Notes under the pieces: model-generated
What the model saw: only the letters and a program-made list of their open reading frames with translations
Databases searched by the model: none
Told to the model about the DNA's origin: nothing
Shown: piece after piece, positions 7,834 to 15,544 of the stretch
How positions within the stretch are numbered: the first letter of the stretch is position 1
Layout of the letters: every line of letters begins with the position of its first letter
Position numbers and translations under genes: made by a program
Assembly: GCA_965232455.1 (NCBI GenBank)
Contig: OZ246981.1
Location: 1,178,001 to 1,242,000 of the forward strand
DNA length: 64,000 bases
Direction of reading: 5' to 3'
DNA from: JBFGFX01 sp965232455
Lineage (GTDB): Bacteria; Pseudomonadota; Gammaproteobacteria; Steroidobacterales; Woeseiaceae

Positions 7834-8555
7834 GACCGCACCTCCACGTCGCTCAGCTTACCGTCGAGAAGGGCGCGTCCGCTTATCGCCGCGGCCGCAC
7901 CCGCGTTCCGCAACGCGTGCAGGTCGTCAACGCCGCGCACGCCTCCGGAAGCCTGCAACTGAACGTCGCCGAAACGTTGCACGAACCGGGCATACAGCTC
8001 GGTGTTCGGTCCGGACATGGCCCCATCGCGGCTGACGTCGGTACACAATACGTGTTGCAACCCCTTCGACAGATAGCGCTCTACGCAGTCCCACAGCGAC
8101 AGGCTGGAGGTTTTCTCCCAGCCGTTGGTGGACAGCATCGGTGCGCCCGCTGCATCGATCCGCACGTCGAGAGCCAGCACGATTCGGTCCGCCCCGAATT
8201 CCGCCAGCCAATCGTTGACGGTGTCGGGTTCGGATACCGCCATGCTGCCAACGACGCAGCGGGCAACACCGGCGTCGAGCCAGGCCGCTACCGTGTCGCG
8301 GCTTCGGATGCCGCCACCGAGCTGCACCGCAAGCGGCGATTCGGCCGCGATTGCCTTTACGATTGCCTGATTTTGCTGTTTCCCGCCGCGCGCACCGTCG
8401 AGATCGACGATGTGCAGGTTTCGCACGCCCAGTCCGGCAAACCGGCGAGCGACGCCGGCAGGGTCGGTGCTGTATTCGGTTTCTTTGTCGAATGCTCCCT
8501 GGTACAGGCGCACGCAGCGCCCGCCTCGGAGATCGATTGCGGGGATCACGTTCAC
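7815..8555 (-). CDS. hisA: ProFAR isomerase
   Basis: HisA isomerises ProFAR to PRFAR by an Amadori rearrangement. The 246-residue barrel begins VIPAIDLRGGRCVRLYQG, has the catalytic aspartates in AIDLRGG (near residue 8) and CTDVSRDGAMSG (near 170), and ends with the ASGGV phosphate-binding motif. The GTG start at 8555-8553 overlaps the hisH stop as GTGA. A second in-frame GTG two codons later is possible. Translation is coupled to hisH upstream, and the gene contains the hisF ribosome-binding site at its 3' end. Confidence 0.95.
   Translation of the reverse strand: MNVIPAIDLRGGRCVRLYQGAFDKETEYSTDPAGVARRFAGLGVRNLHIVDLDGARGGKQQNQAIVKAIAAESPLAVQLGGGIRSRDTVAAWLDAGVARCVVGSMAVSEPDTVNDWLAEFGADRIVLALDVRIDAAGAPMLSTNGWEKTSSLSLWDCVERYLSKGLQHVLCTDVSRDGAMSGPNTELYARFVQRFGDVQLQASGGVRGVDDLHALRNAGAAAAISGRALLDGKLSDVEVRSFQRDA
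7831..7845 (-). promoter_or_regulatory. Strong Shine-Dalgarno with ATT start codon of hisF
   Basis: On the minus strand GGAGGT, then six bases, then ATT. The site lies inside the hisA coding region just before its stop. It decides the hisF start because no standard initiation codon is available in frame. Confidence 0.75.
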
Positions 8556-9157
8556 GATTTCAATCCAAGAAAGTTTTTTAACACCCGCGCACCGGCCGCG
8601 GCCGAGCGTTCCGGGTGGAACTGCGTGGCCATGAAGTTCCCTTGAGCAAGCACGGCGGTGAATGGTCGGCCGTGGCGCGCGGTCGCTATTGTGTAGCCGG
8701 CGACCGGCAGGGCATAGCTGTGGACGAAATAGAAAAAGCTGCCGTCGTCGATGCCCGCGAGGAGCGGGTGCGCGCCCCCGCGGCTTATTCGGCACCAGCC
8801 CATGTTCGGCACGGGGCTTTCGGGCGTCGCATCGAGTTTGGACGATTCTCCGGAGAGGACGCCAAGGCAGGCGCTTGCGTTTTCCTCGGACCCCCCGGCC
8901 AGCAGTTGCATGCCCAGACAAACGCCCAATACCGGCTGTTCGAGTGACGGGATGACGTCGTCCAGCCGTGACGAACGAAGGCGCTCCATCGCATCGGCCG
9001 CCGCGCCGACGCCCGGCAGAATGACGTGGCTTGCGGCGCGGATGCGCCCCGCGTCTTTCGTCAGCTCGGAGGCTGCTCCGAGGCGGTCAAGGGCGAACTG
9101 CAGCGAGGCGATGTTGGCGCCGCCGCCGTCGATAATCGTTACACTGGGTGCCCTCAT
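8552..9157 (-). CDS. hisH: Imidazole glycerol phosphate synthase glutaminase subunit
   Basis: This class I glutamine amidotransferase supplies ammonia to HisF. It has 201 residues, with nucleophile Cys80 in LGVCLGMQLL and the catalytic His/Glu in ATQFHPERS near 182. It lies six bases downstream of hisB and overlaps hisA by four bases. The order hisB-hisH-hisA-hisF is the standard proteobacterial core. Confidence 0.96.
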   Translation of the reverse strand: MRAPSVTIIDGGGANIASLQFALDRLGAASELTKDAGRIRAASHVILPGVGAAADAMERLRSSRLDDVIPSLEQPVLGVCLGMQLLAGGSEENASACLGVLSGESSKLDATPESPVPNMGWCRISRGGAHPLLAGIDDGSFFYFVHSYALPVAGYTIATARHGRPFTAVLAQGNFMATQFHPERSAAAGARVLKNFLGLKS

Positions 9158-9163
9158 GTGCCG

Positions 9164-10240
9164 TTACGCGAGCGTGCCTTTCGTCGATGGGAGATCGTCG
9201 CCTTCCCGGCGGAACGCCTGCCTGAGGGCGCGTCCGACCGCCTTGAAGCACGCCTCGACCATGTGGTGGCAATTGTCGCCACGGATCTCGATATGCAGAG
9301 CCGCGCCGAGCGAGTCGGCGAGCGACTGGAAAAAATGCGCGACGAGTTCCGTCGGCATCCCGCCCACGCGTTCGCCGGGAAACGTGCCGCGAAACACGAA
9401 ATGGGCGCGGCCGGAGAGATCGACGGACACTTTGGCTTCGCTTTCGTCCATCGGCAGCAGGAAGCCGTATCGGCCGATGCCCCGCTTGTCGCCTAGCGCC
9501 TCGCGAAGCGCGGCGCCCAGGCAGATGCTCGTATCCTCGATCGTATGGTGCTCGTCGATGTGGAGGTCGCCGCTGCACGTGAGATGCAGCCGGAAGCCTC
9601 CGTGTTTGGCGATCTGTTCGAGCATGTGGTCGTAGAAACCGATGCCCGAAGATATCGAGCTTGGCCCGGCGATATCGAGGTCGACCGTGACGCTGATGTC
9701 CGTTTCATTGGTCCTTCGATGGATCTCGGCGCGTCGTGGGGATTCGCGCAGCGCCTGGCGGATACCTGGCCAGGTCTCCTCGAACCGGCCGCCCTCATCG
9801 TACAGGATGCCCGGCACGCCGACGTTGTCGGCGAGTTCCAGGTCGGTCCGCCGGTCGCCGATTACCGCCGATCGGGCGATGTCGAGATTGTTCTCCGCAA
9901 GGTATCGCGTCAGCAAGCCGGCACGCGGTTTGCGGCAGCCGCAGCCGTCTTCGGGCATGTGCGGGCAAATGAACACCTCGTCAAACTCGATACCCTGCGA
10001 CTCGAAGAGCGCCAAAATCTGTCGATGCGCCGGCTCGAAGTCCTGCTGTGGGAAGGAATCGGTGCCCAGGCCGTCCTGATTGCTCACCATTACGAGCCGA
10101 AAACCGTCCGCAACGAGCCCGCGCAGCGCCGGAATGACGTCCCGGGTCAGTCGGATCTTGTCGAGAGAATCCACCTGGAAATCGTCCGGTTCGGCGACGA
10201 GCGTGCCGTCTCGGTCGATGAATAGAACCTTCTTCGTCAT
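9164..10240 (-). CDS. hisB: Bifunctional histidinol-phosphatase / imidazoleglycerol-phosphate dehydratase
   Basis: This is a 358-residue fusion. The N-terminal HAD-type phosphatase has DRDGTL (Asp9, Asp11), a Zn-type cysteine cluster around CPHMPEDGCGCRKP and IGDRRTDLELA. The C-terminal dehydratase (from about residue 170) has FYDHML, DEHHTIEDT and CHHMVEACFKA metal-binding motifs. The ATG at 10240 overlaps the hisC stop as ATGA. The frame stays open further upstream inside hisC, but homology begins at MTKKVLFIDRDG. It catalyses two non-consecutive steps of the pathway. Confidence 0.96.
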   Translation of the reverse strand: MTKKVLFIDRDGTLVAEPDDFQVDSLDKIRLTRDVIPALRGLVADGFRLVMVSNQDGLGTDSFPQQDFEPAHRQILALFESQGIEFDEVFICPHMPEDGCGCRKPRAGLLTRYLAENNLDIARSAVIGDRRTDLELADNVGVPGILYDEGGRFEETWPGIRQALRESPRRAEIHRRTNETDISVTVDLDIAGPSSISSGIGFYDHMLEQIAKHGGFRLHLTCSGDLHIDEHHTIEDTSICLGAALREALGDKRGIGRYGFLLPMDESEAKVSVDLSGRAHFVFRGTFPGERVGGMPTELVAHFFQSLADSLGAALHIEIRGDNCHHMVEACFKAVGRALRQAFRREGDDLPSTKGTLA

Positions 10241-11298
10241 CGGAGTTCCTGCAAGGCGGCGATGAGCCGCGCGTTCTCCTCGGGTGTGCCGACCGTGATC
10301 CGGGCGCAACCGGCGTAGTCCGCAAGGCTGGCGAATTCACGAATCAGAATACTGTTGTTGCGAAGCTGCATACGGACCGTGTCGATATCGCTGAAACGCA
10401 CGAACAGAAAATTCGACTGGCTGGGCCAGACTCTGGCGACGGCCGGACAGTCGCGCAGCCTGGCGGCGAGGCGTTCCCGCTCGGCGATCGTGCGCTTCAC
10501 CAGTTCACCGGCCTTCTCGAATCCTTCATCGCTCATCGCGTCGAGCACGCGCTCGGTGACCGGCGTCGAAAAAGAGTAGGGCGAAAGGACCCGGCTCAGC
10601 AGGGTCACGGCGTCCACGGTCCCAATGAGCGCACCGCAGCGGGCGCCGGCGAGCGCAAACGCCTTGGACATCGTTCGCAACACGACCAGGTTGTCGTTTC
10701 CGGAAATGTCGGCAATCATCGAGTCGCGATCCGCAAACTCGATGTACGCCTCGTCGACGACGATTACTGATTTGTCACGTCTCGCTTCGGCAAGTTTCAG
10801 GATATCTTCACGCCCGACCATGGTGCCGGTCGGATTGTTTGGCGAGCAAACGAACACCAGCTTGCTATTGTCGTTTGCCGCCGCGATGACCGCGTCCGCG
10901 TCGAACTCGAAGTCCCGGTCGGCGTAGAGGGGTACCTTGTTCAGCTCGACGGCCTGCACGTCCGCGTAAACCTTGTACATGTCGAAGGTGGGCGGTGTGA
11001 CAACGATATTGTCCTGATAGGCGCGGCAGAACGTTCGGATGAGCGTATCGATCGCCTCCGTGCTGCCGCGGGTTGCCAGCACGTTTTCGGGCTCGACGCC
11101 GTACAGCGTCGCCATTCGGTTTTGCAACCCGAGAGGGCGCACGAGCGGGTAACGATTGAGCGGCGAACGGTCGAGGTCGGCCCACGGCGACTCCGGTGAC
11201 TCGTTGGCGTTGAGTCGGACCATTCCGGTGATCTGTTCGGCTGCGACATACGCTTTCAGGTGGCGGACCTCGGGTCGCGCGATTTCCTCGATACTCAT
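10237..11298 (-). CDS. hisC: Histidinol-phosphate aminotransferase
   Basis: This fold-type I PLP enzyme converts imidazole-acetol phosphate and glutamate into histidinol phosphate. It has 353 residues from the ATG at 11298, which overlaps the hisD stop as ATGA. An upstream ATG at 11331 would add 11 residues and overlap hisD more. Visible motifs are LNANESP, SPNNPTG, VVDEAYIEF and the PLP lysine in RTMSKAFALAGARCG. Confidence 0.95.
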   Translation of the reverse strand: MSIEEIARPEVRHLKAYVAAEQITGMVRLNANESPESPWADLDRSPLNRYPLVRPLGLQNRMATLYGVEPENVLATRGSTEAIDTLIRTFCRAYQDNIVVTPPTFDMYKVYADVQAVELNKVPLYADRDFEFDADAVIAAANDNSKLVFVCSPNNPTGTMVGREDILKLAEARRDKSVIVVDEAYIEFADRDSMIADISGNDNLVVLRTMSKAFALAGARCGALIGTVDAVTLLSRVLSPYSFSTPVTERVLDAMSDEGFEKAGELVKRTIAERERLAARLRDCPAVARVWPSQSNFLFVRFSDIDTVRMQLRNNSILIREFASLADYAGCARITVGTPEENARLIAALQELR

Positions 11299-12614
11299 GA
11301 CCTGTCCCGCGATGGTTTCGTCAGGCGACATAGTACCGCCTCAGCGTGTGCATCCAGGCCCTCCAGGCGCGCGAGTTCGACGGTGGCGGCGGAGACGCGC
11401 TCGAGGCCTTCCCTGCTCAGTTCCTGAACCGTCATTTGCCGCAGGAATTGATCCACGCCGAGGCCGCTGTAGCTGCGTGCGGCGCCGTAGGTCGGTAGCA
11501 CGTGATTCGTGCCGCTGCAGTAGTCGCCAACCGATTCCGGTGACCAGGGCCCGAGAAAGACGGAGCCGGCGTTACGAATCTTCGGCAACAGGCCCCTTGG
11601 GTTGTCCACTTGCACGATCAGGTGTTCAGGTGCGTACAAGTTGCTGATGTCAACGGCCTCGTCGAGATCCGCGGCGAGAATGAAGCGGCTGTGGCCGATC
11701 GCAACCGCCGCGGTGTCGCGGCGGCTCAGCCTGTCCATTTGTCGCGCCGTGGCCGTGATTACGGCGTCCGCCATGTCCGCATCGGTCGTGACCAGCACCA
11801 CCTGCGAATCCTCGCCGTGCTCGGCTTGCGAAAGCAGGTCTGAAGCGACAAATTCCGCATTCGCGGTGTTGTCCGCGATCACCAGGACCTCGGACGGTCC
11901 GGCCGGCATGTCGATGGCGGCACCGAACGGATCCATAGCGACAAGCGTCTTGGCGGCCGTCACCCAGGCATTGCCCGGCCCGAAAATTTTGGCGACGCGC
12001 GGAATCGTCTCAGTGCCATACGCCATCGCCGCAATAGCCTGCGCGCCGCCGATCTTGAAGACGGTGTCCACGCCACCGCGTTTCGCGGCGACCAACACCG
12101 CGGGATCGGCCGAGCCGTCCGTGCGGGGCGGGGTACACAGAATGCGCCGGGGGCAATTCGCGATGGCCGCCGGGACGCTCAGCATGATTGCCGTCGAGGG
12201 TAAGGGCGCGGTGCCGGCCGGTACGTACAAACCGACGGAATCCAGGGCATGGCTGACACGCTCGCAGCGAACGCCCGGCATCGTCCGCACGTCGATCGGC
12301 CCGGGTCTCTGTTGTTCGTGAAACGCACGGACGTTCCGGATCGCAAGCTCGATTGCCTCGATCGATTCGTTCGACAACGCCTTTTCCGCGCCGGCAAATT
12401 CGGCGTCGGTAACCTGGAGACCGTCCAGGTCCGCGCTGTCGTACCGCGCGGTCAGCTCGAACAAGACCGCGTCGCCGCCTGCACGTACCCGGCGGATGAT
12501 ATCTGCGGCGCCGTGACGCAAGCGCTGATCGTCTTGCATGGCGGGCCTGGTCAGCAGCGTTTGTCGCTCCCGGGAATCGGCGGTGCTCCAGCGAATGACG
12601 GCGGAAGACATCAT
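11295..12614 (-). CDS. hisD: Histidinol dehydrogenase
   Basis: This Zn- and NAD-dependent enzyme carries out the last two oxidations, histidinol to histidine. It has 439 residues. Conserved blocks include YVPAGTAPLPSTAIM, KIGGAQAIAAMAYGT, FGPGNAWVTAAK, DMPAGPSEVLVIAD and SQAEHGEDSQ with zinc ligands. It follows hisG by seven bases and overlaps hisC by four. Confidence 0.97.
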   Translation of the reverse strand: MMSSAVIRWSTADSRERQTLLTRPAMQDDQRLRHGAADIIRRVRAGGDAVLFELTARYDSADLDGLQVTDAEFAGAEKALSNESIEAIELAIRNVRAFHEQQRPGPIDVRTMPGVRCERVSHALDSVGLYVPAGTAPLPSTAIMLSVPAAIANCPRRILCTPPRTDGSADPAVLVAAKRGGVDTVFKIGGAQAIAAMAYGTETIPRVAKIFGPGNAWVTAAKTLVAMDPFGAAIDMPAGPSEVLVIADNTANAEFVASDLLSQAEHGEDSQVVLVTTDADMADAVITATARQMDRLSRRDTAAVAIGHSRFILAADLDEAVDISNLYAPEHLIVQVDNPRGLLPKIRNAGSVFLGPWSPESVGDYCSGTNHVLPTYGAARSYSGLGVDQFLRQMTVQELSREGLERVSAATVELARLEGLDAHAEAVLCRLTKPSRDRS

Positions 12615-12621
12615 TTCGATC

Positions 12622-13518
12622 CTATGCCAACATCTTTTCGACAGGGAGGACGAGCAGGGAGCTCGCTCCGACGCTCTTCAGGTTTTCCAGCGTCTCCCAG
12701 AACACGTATTCGCGGCAAACCGCGTGCACGGCGATTTTATTGCCGTCAAGTGGAATCACCGTGGGCGATTCGGCGCCGGGCAGCAGGCGGGTAATCTCTT
12801 CGAGCGCGGAGCGGGGCGCGTGCAGCATGATGTATTTGCTTTCACGAACCTGCAGGACGCCGTCTACCCGCTGCAACATCTTGTCAATCAAGCGCTGTTT
12901 CTCGTCGTCCAGCGCTTTTTTTGTCTGGATGATGGCTGCTTCGCTTTCGAGAACGGTCTCGACTTCGCGCAGGTGGTTGGCTTCAAGCGTTGAACCGGTG
13001 GATACCAGGTCGCAAATGAAATCGGCCTTGCCGAGCTTCGGTGCGATTTCCACGGCGCCGGAAAAATAGACGATTGTTGCGTCGACCGAGTGCTGGTCGA
13101 GATAAGCCTTGAGGGTTTCCACGTAGCTCGTGGCGATGCGCATGCCGCGGAGGCTGGACACGCCGTTGAAGTCGCGATCCTCGGGAGCCGCAATCGATAG
13201 GCGGCAGCTTCCATAGTCCAACTTGCGCAGTACCTCGAAGTTGGCTTCCTGACCGGCGTGGAGCAGGCCCTGGCGTTTTTCATGAGCGGTGTTGAGACCG
13301 ACGATACCGAGATCGCAGACGTCGTCACTCACCAGGCCGGGAATGTCGTCATCGCGCACCAGCAGCAGATCGATCGGCATGTTATTGCCGATACAAAACA
13401 GCTGGTCCTTGCTCTTGGTGAACTTGAGTCCGCAGCGCTCGAGCAGGTCCAGCGAATTTTCGGTCAGGCGACCGCTTTTTTGCACGGCGATCTTGATGCG
13501 CCGATCGGAAATATCCAT
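12622..13518 (-). CDS. hisG: ATP phosphoribosyltransferase (long form)
   Basis: HisG performs the first committed step, joining ATP and PRPP, and is normally feedback-inhibited by histidine. At 298 residues it is the long form with a C-terminal regulatory ACT-like domain, so no HisZ partner is needed. Recognisable blocks are KIAVQKSGRLTENSLDLL at the N-terminus and the PRPP-binding DLVSTGSTLEANHL near residue 170. It is the first enzyme gene of the operon, 11 bases after the yerC-type regulator. Confidence 0.96.
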   Translation of the reverse strand: MDISDRRIKIAVQKSGRLTENSLDLLERCGLKFTKSKDQLFCIGNNMPIDLLLVRDDDIPGLVSDDVCDLGIVGLNTAHEKRQGLLHAGQEANFEVLRKLDYGSCRLSIAAPEDRDFNGVSSLRGMRIATSYVETLKAYLDQHSVDATIVYFSGAVEIAPKLGKADFICDLVSTGSTLEANHLREVETVLESEAAIIQTKKALDDEKQRLIDKMLQRVDGVLQVRESKYIMLHAPRSALEEITRLLPGAESPTVIPLDGNKIAVHAVCREYVFWETLENLKSVGASSLLVLPVEKMLA

Positions 13519-13529
13519 TGGGAGTCCTT

Positions 13530-13868
13530 CTAGTGCGACGCGTTTGATTTGCGCGGCGACGGATGTGATCGTATTCGGGAAAACGCCGTCTCGTAGCCGC
13601 CAAAGCCGTCATGCAGGAATCGTGCGACGCGACCGATGGTGGTGACGCTGACGCCGGTCAGGTCGTGAATTTTTCGGTACGGCATGTCTTCTTTCAGGAG
13701 CGCGACGACCTGCCATCGATCCACCAGCGCCTGTAGTTCCGCCGGTGTGCAGAGGTCCTTGAGGAAATTGCGGCATTCACCGATGTCGCGCAACGAGACG
13801 ATCGCCTCGAACAGCGCGTCCTCGGAGCGCTTCTGGTGGCGCGCAGAGTCGTGACGATTCGGTTTCAT
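13530..13868 (-). CDS. YerC/TrpR-family DNA-binding regulator heading the his operon
   Basis: This 112-residue helical protein of the TrpR-like YerC/YecD family has a central helix-turn-helix, DMPYRKIHDLTGVSVTTIGR (about residues 60-79). It precedes hisG by only 11 bases. Its position at the head of the his operon suggests it represses the operon, probably in response to histidine or a related ligand. That role is inference from context. A palindromic AT-rich candidate operator lies upstream at 13922-13952. Confidence 0.85.
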   Translation of the reverse strand: MKPNRHDSARHQKRSEDALFEAIVSLRDIGECRNFLKDLCTPAELQALVDRWQVVALLKEDMPYRKIHDLTGVSVTTIGRVARFLHDGFGGYETAFSRIRSHPSPRKSNASH

Positions 13869-13921
13869 TGCGTTGAGCGTGAGCTGCGTGACTGGCGCGA
13901 GGCGCTGTCCTCGGTCGGGTA

Positions 13922-13953
13922 ATGTATTAATACGCTAGTACACTATTACAAAG
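13922..13953 (-). promoter_or_regulatory. Candidate his operon promoter with overlapping operator
   Basis: On the minus strand TTGTAA (about 13953-13948) and TAATAC (about 13931-13926) are 16 bases apart, a plausible -35/-10 pair. Between and over them lies an imperfect inverted repeat, GTACTA then TAATAC, and a wider GTAAT...ATTAC frame. The GTACTAG half resembles the TrpR operator half-site. This is consistent with autoregulation by the TrpR-family gene below. Untested. Confidence 0.45.
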
Positions 13954-14046
13954 AAACCCAGAATACAAGCCCTCCGGTCCCTGTTCGACCGCCGTCCTCC
14001 GGTACACACTGTTTCCGATGAGACATTTATTTCGGGCGTTTATCCC

Positions 14047-14076
14047 TTGACGATCGGGATCGCCTGCGCATAGACT
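14047..14076 (+). promoter_or_regulatory. Candidate promoter of the metB-metX operon
   Basis: TTGACG (14047-14052) and TAGACT (14071-14076) with 18-base spacing. The predicted start near 14083 coincides with the 5' edge of the SAM riboswitch. Confidence 0.55.
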
Positions 14077-14084
14077 GGCCGCGA

Positions 14085-14198
14085 CTCATCGAGACCGGCT
14101 GAGGGAAAGGCCCGAAGACGCCGGGGCAACCAACAGAACTAACCATTCTGGAAAGGTGCCAACTCCTGCGGAGCGCATTGGACGTTCCGAAAGATGAG
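14085..14198 (+). ncRNA. SAM-I (S-box) riboswitch
   Basis: The outer P1 helix is CTCATC (14085-14090) with GATGAG (14193-14198). Inside are the conserved S-box blocks in order: GAGGGAAAGGCCC with the kink-turn region, GAAGACGCCGGGGCAACC, GGTGCCAACTCC, and GAAAGATGAG closing P1. It lies directly upstream of metB and metX and should sense S-adenosylmethionine to shut off methionine synthesis. No U-tract terminator is evident downstream. A hairpin CGCGAC/GTCGCG at about 14288-14304 could belong to the expression platform, perhaps at the translation level. Confidence 0.93.
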
Positions 14199-14343
14199 TG
14201 CCTTAGCAGCGCTGTTGGTCTACACAGGGTTTGGCAGCGAAGGGCAAGGCACCCACCCCAGCGGTTTCCGCAGGGTTCCGATGAGAAACACGCGACGCCA
14301 TGTCGCGATATTGGAACCAGAAGTACTGCGGAGACTGAACAGC

Positions 14344-15537
14344 ATGACATCCGAAACCAGGCCAGCCACACGTGCCGTGCGTGCGTCGATAGAGTCCGAT
14401 ACACAGCACGGAGCGGTTGTGCCGCCAATCCATCTGTCCTCGACGTTTACGTTTGCCGGATTCGGCGAGAAACGCCAATACGATTACACGCGCAGCGGCA
14501 ATCCGACGCGAGATGCGCTGGCGCAGGCGCTTTGCGAATTGGAACAGGGCGCCGGCGCGGTCGTGACCTCATCGGGAATGGCGGCTATCAATCTGGTCGT
14601 GCAGCTTTTGGCGCCGGGCGACCTGGTGATCGCGCCGCACGACTGTTACGGCGGGACCTACCGTTTGCTGGAGAATCTGTCCGCAAAGGGACATTTCGAC
14701 GTGCTGTTCGTCGACCAGACCGATGCGGAAGCGGTGCGGCACGCCTGCTGCAGAAAACCGCGGTTGATCATGGTCGAGACGCCGTCCAATCCGTTGCTTC
14801 GCATTGTCGATATCGAGGCCCTGAGCCGGCATGCGAAGGCCTGCGGAGCGCTGCTCGCCGTCGACAACACCTTCCTGTCGCCGGCGCTGCAACAGCCGAT
14901 TTCTCTTGGCGCCGACCTGGTCATCCACTCGACGACCAAATACCTCAACGGTCATAGCGACGTGGTTGGCGGAGCGGTCGTGGCCGCAAGCGGGGAACTC
15001 GCCGAAACGATCGCCTGGTGGGCGAATTGTATCGGTATCACTGGTGCGCCCTTCGACAGCTATCTGACGCTGCGCGGCATACGGACGCTGCACACGCGCA
15101 TGAAGCAGCATGAGGAAGGCGCAAATCTTCTCGCCAGCGTGCTGAATGAACATGTTGCGGTCAATCGGGTTTATTACCCCGGCCTGCGCGATCACGAGGG
15201 GCACGAAGTCGCCCGGCGGCAGCAGCAGGGATTTGGCGGCATGCTGAGCTTTGAACTGGACGGCGGCCCGGACGCGGTGCGTGTCTTCGTGGAAAGCCTC
15301 CGGTACTTTTCGCTTGCAGAGTCGTTGGGCGGGGTGGAAAGCCTGGTCTGTCATCCGCCGTCAATGACGCACGCACCGCTCAGCGAGGCGGCGCTCGACG
15401 AAGCCGGGATCGGGCAGAATCTGGTTCGCCTGTCGGTCGGCCTGGAATCACCGGACGATCTGGTGGCCGACGTGCTGGCCGCACTGGATGCTGCCGTCGA
15501 CGCAGTGGCAGCCAAGCCCGTCGCGGTCGCCCTGTAG
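14344..15537 (+). CDS. metB: Cystathionine gamma-synthase / O-acylhomoserine sulfhydrylase family enzyme
   Basis: This PLP enzyme of the Cys/Met metabolism family joins cysteine (or sulfide) to an activated homoserine. It has 397 residues from the ATG at 14344, which has GGAG ten bases upstream. A longer frame reaches back to an ATG at 14194, but that codon is part of the riboswitch P1 helix, so it is rejected. Visible motifs are YTRSGNPTRDALAQ, SSGMAAI, the PLP lysine in HSTTKYLNGHSDVVGG and SVGLESPDDL near the C-terminus. It sits between the SAM riboswitch and metX. MetB versus MetZ/MetY specificity is not resolved by sequence reading. Confidence 0.9.
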   Translation: MTSETRPATRAVRASIESDTQHGAVVPPIHLSSTFTFAGFGEKRQYDYTRSGNPTRDALAQALCELEQGAGAVVTSSGMAAINLVVQLLAPGDLVIAPHDCYGGTYRLLENLSAKGHFDVLFVDQTDAEAVRHACCRKPRLIMVETPSNPLLRIVDIEALSRHAKACGALLAVDNTFLSPALQQPISLGADLVIHSTTKYLNGHSDVVGGAVVAASGELAETIAWWANCIGITGAPFDSYLTLRGIRTLHTRMKQHEEGANLLASVLNEHVAVNRVYYPGLRDHEGHEVARRQQQGFGGMLSFELDGGPDAVRVFVESLRYFSLAESLGGVESLVCHPPSMTHAPLSEAALDEAGIGQNLVRLSVGLESPDDLVADVLAALDAAVDAVAAKPVAVAL

Positions 15538-15544
15538 CTGAAAA

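Noticed and set aside
14194..14343. 50-residue N-terminal extension of metB from the ATG at 14194
   Set aside because: That ATG is part of the SAM riboswitch P1 helix, and homology begins at 14344, which has its own GGAG.
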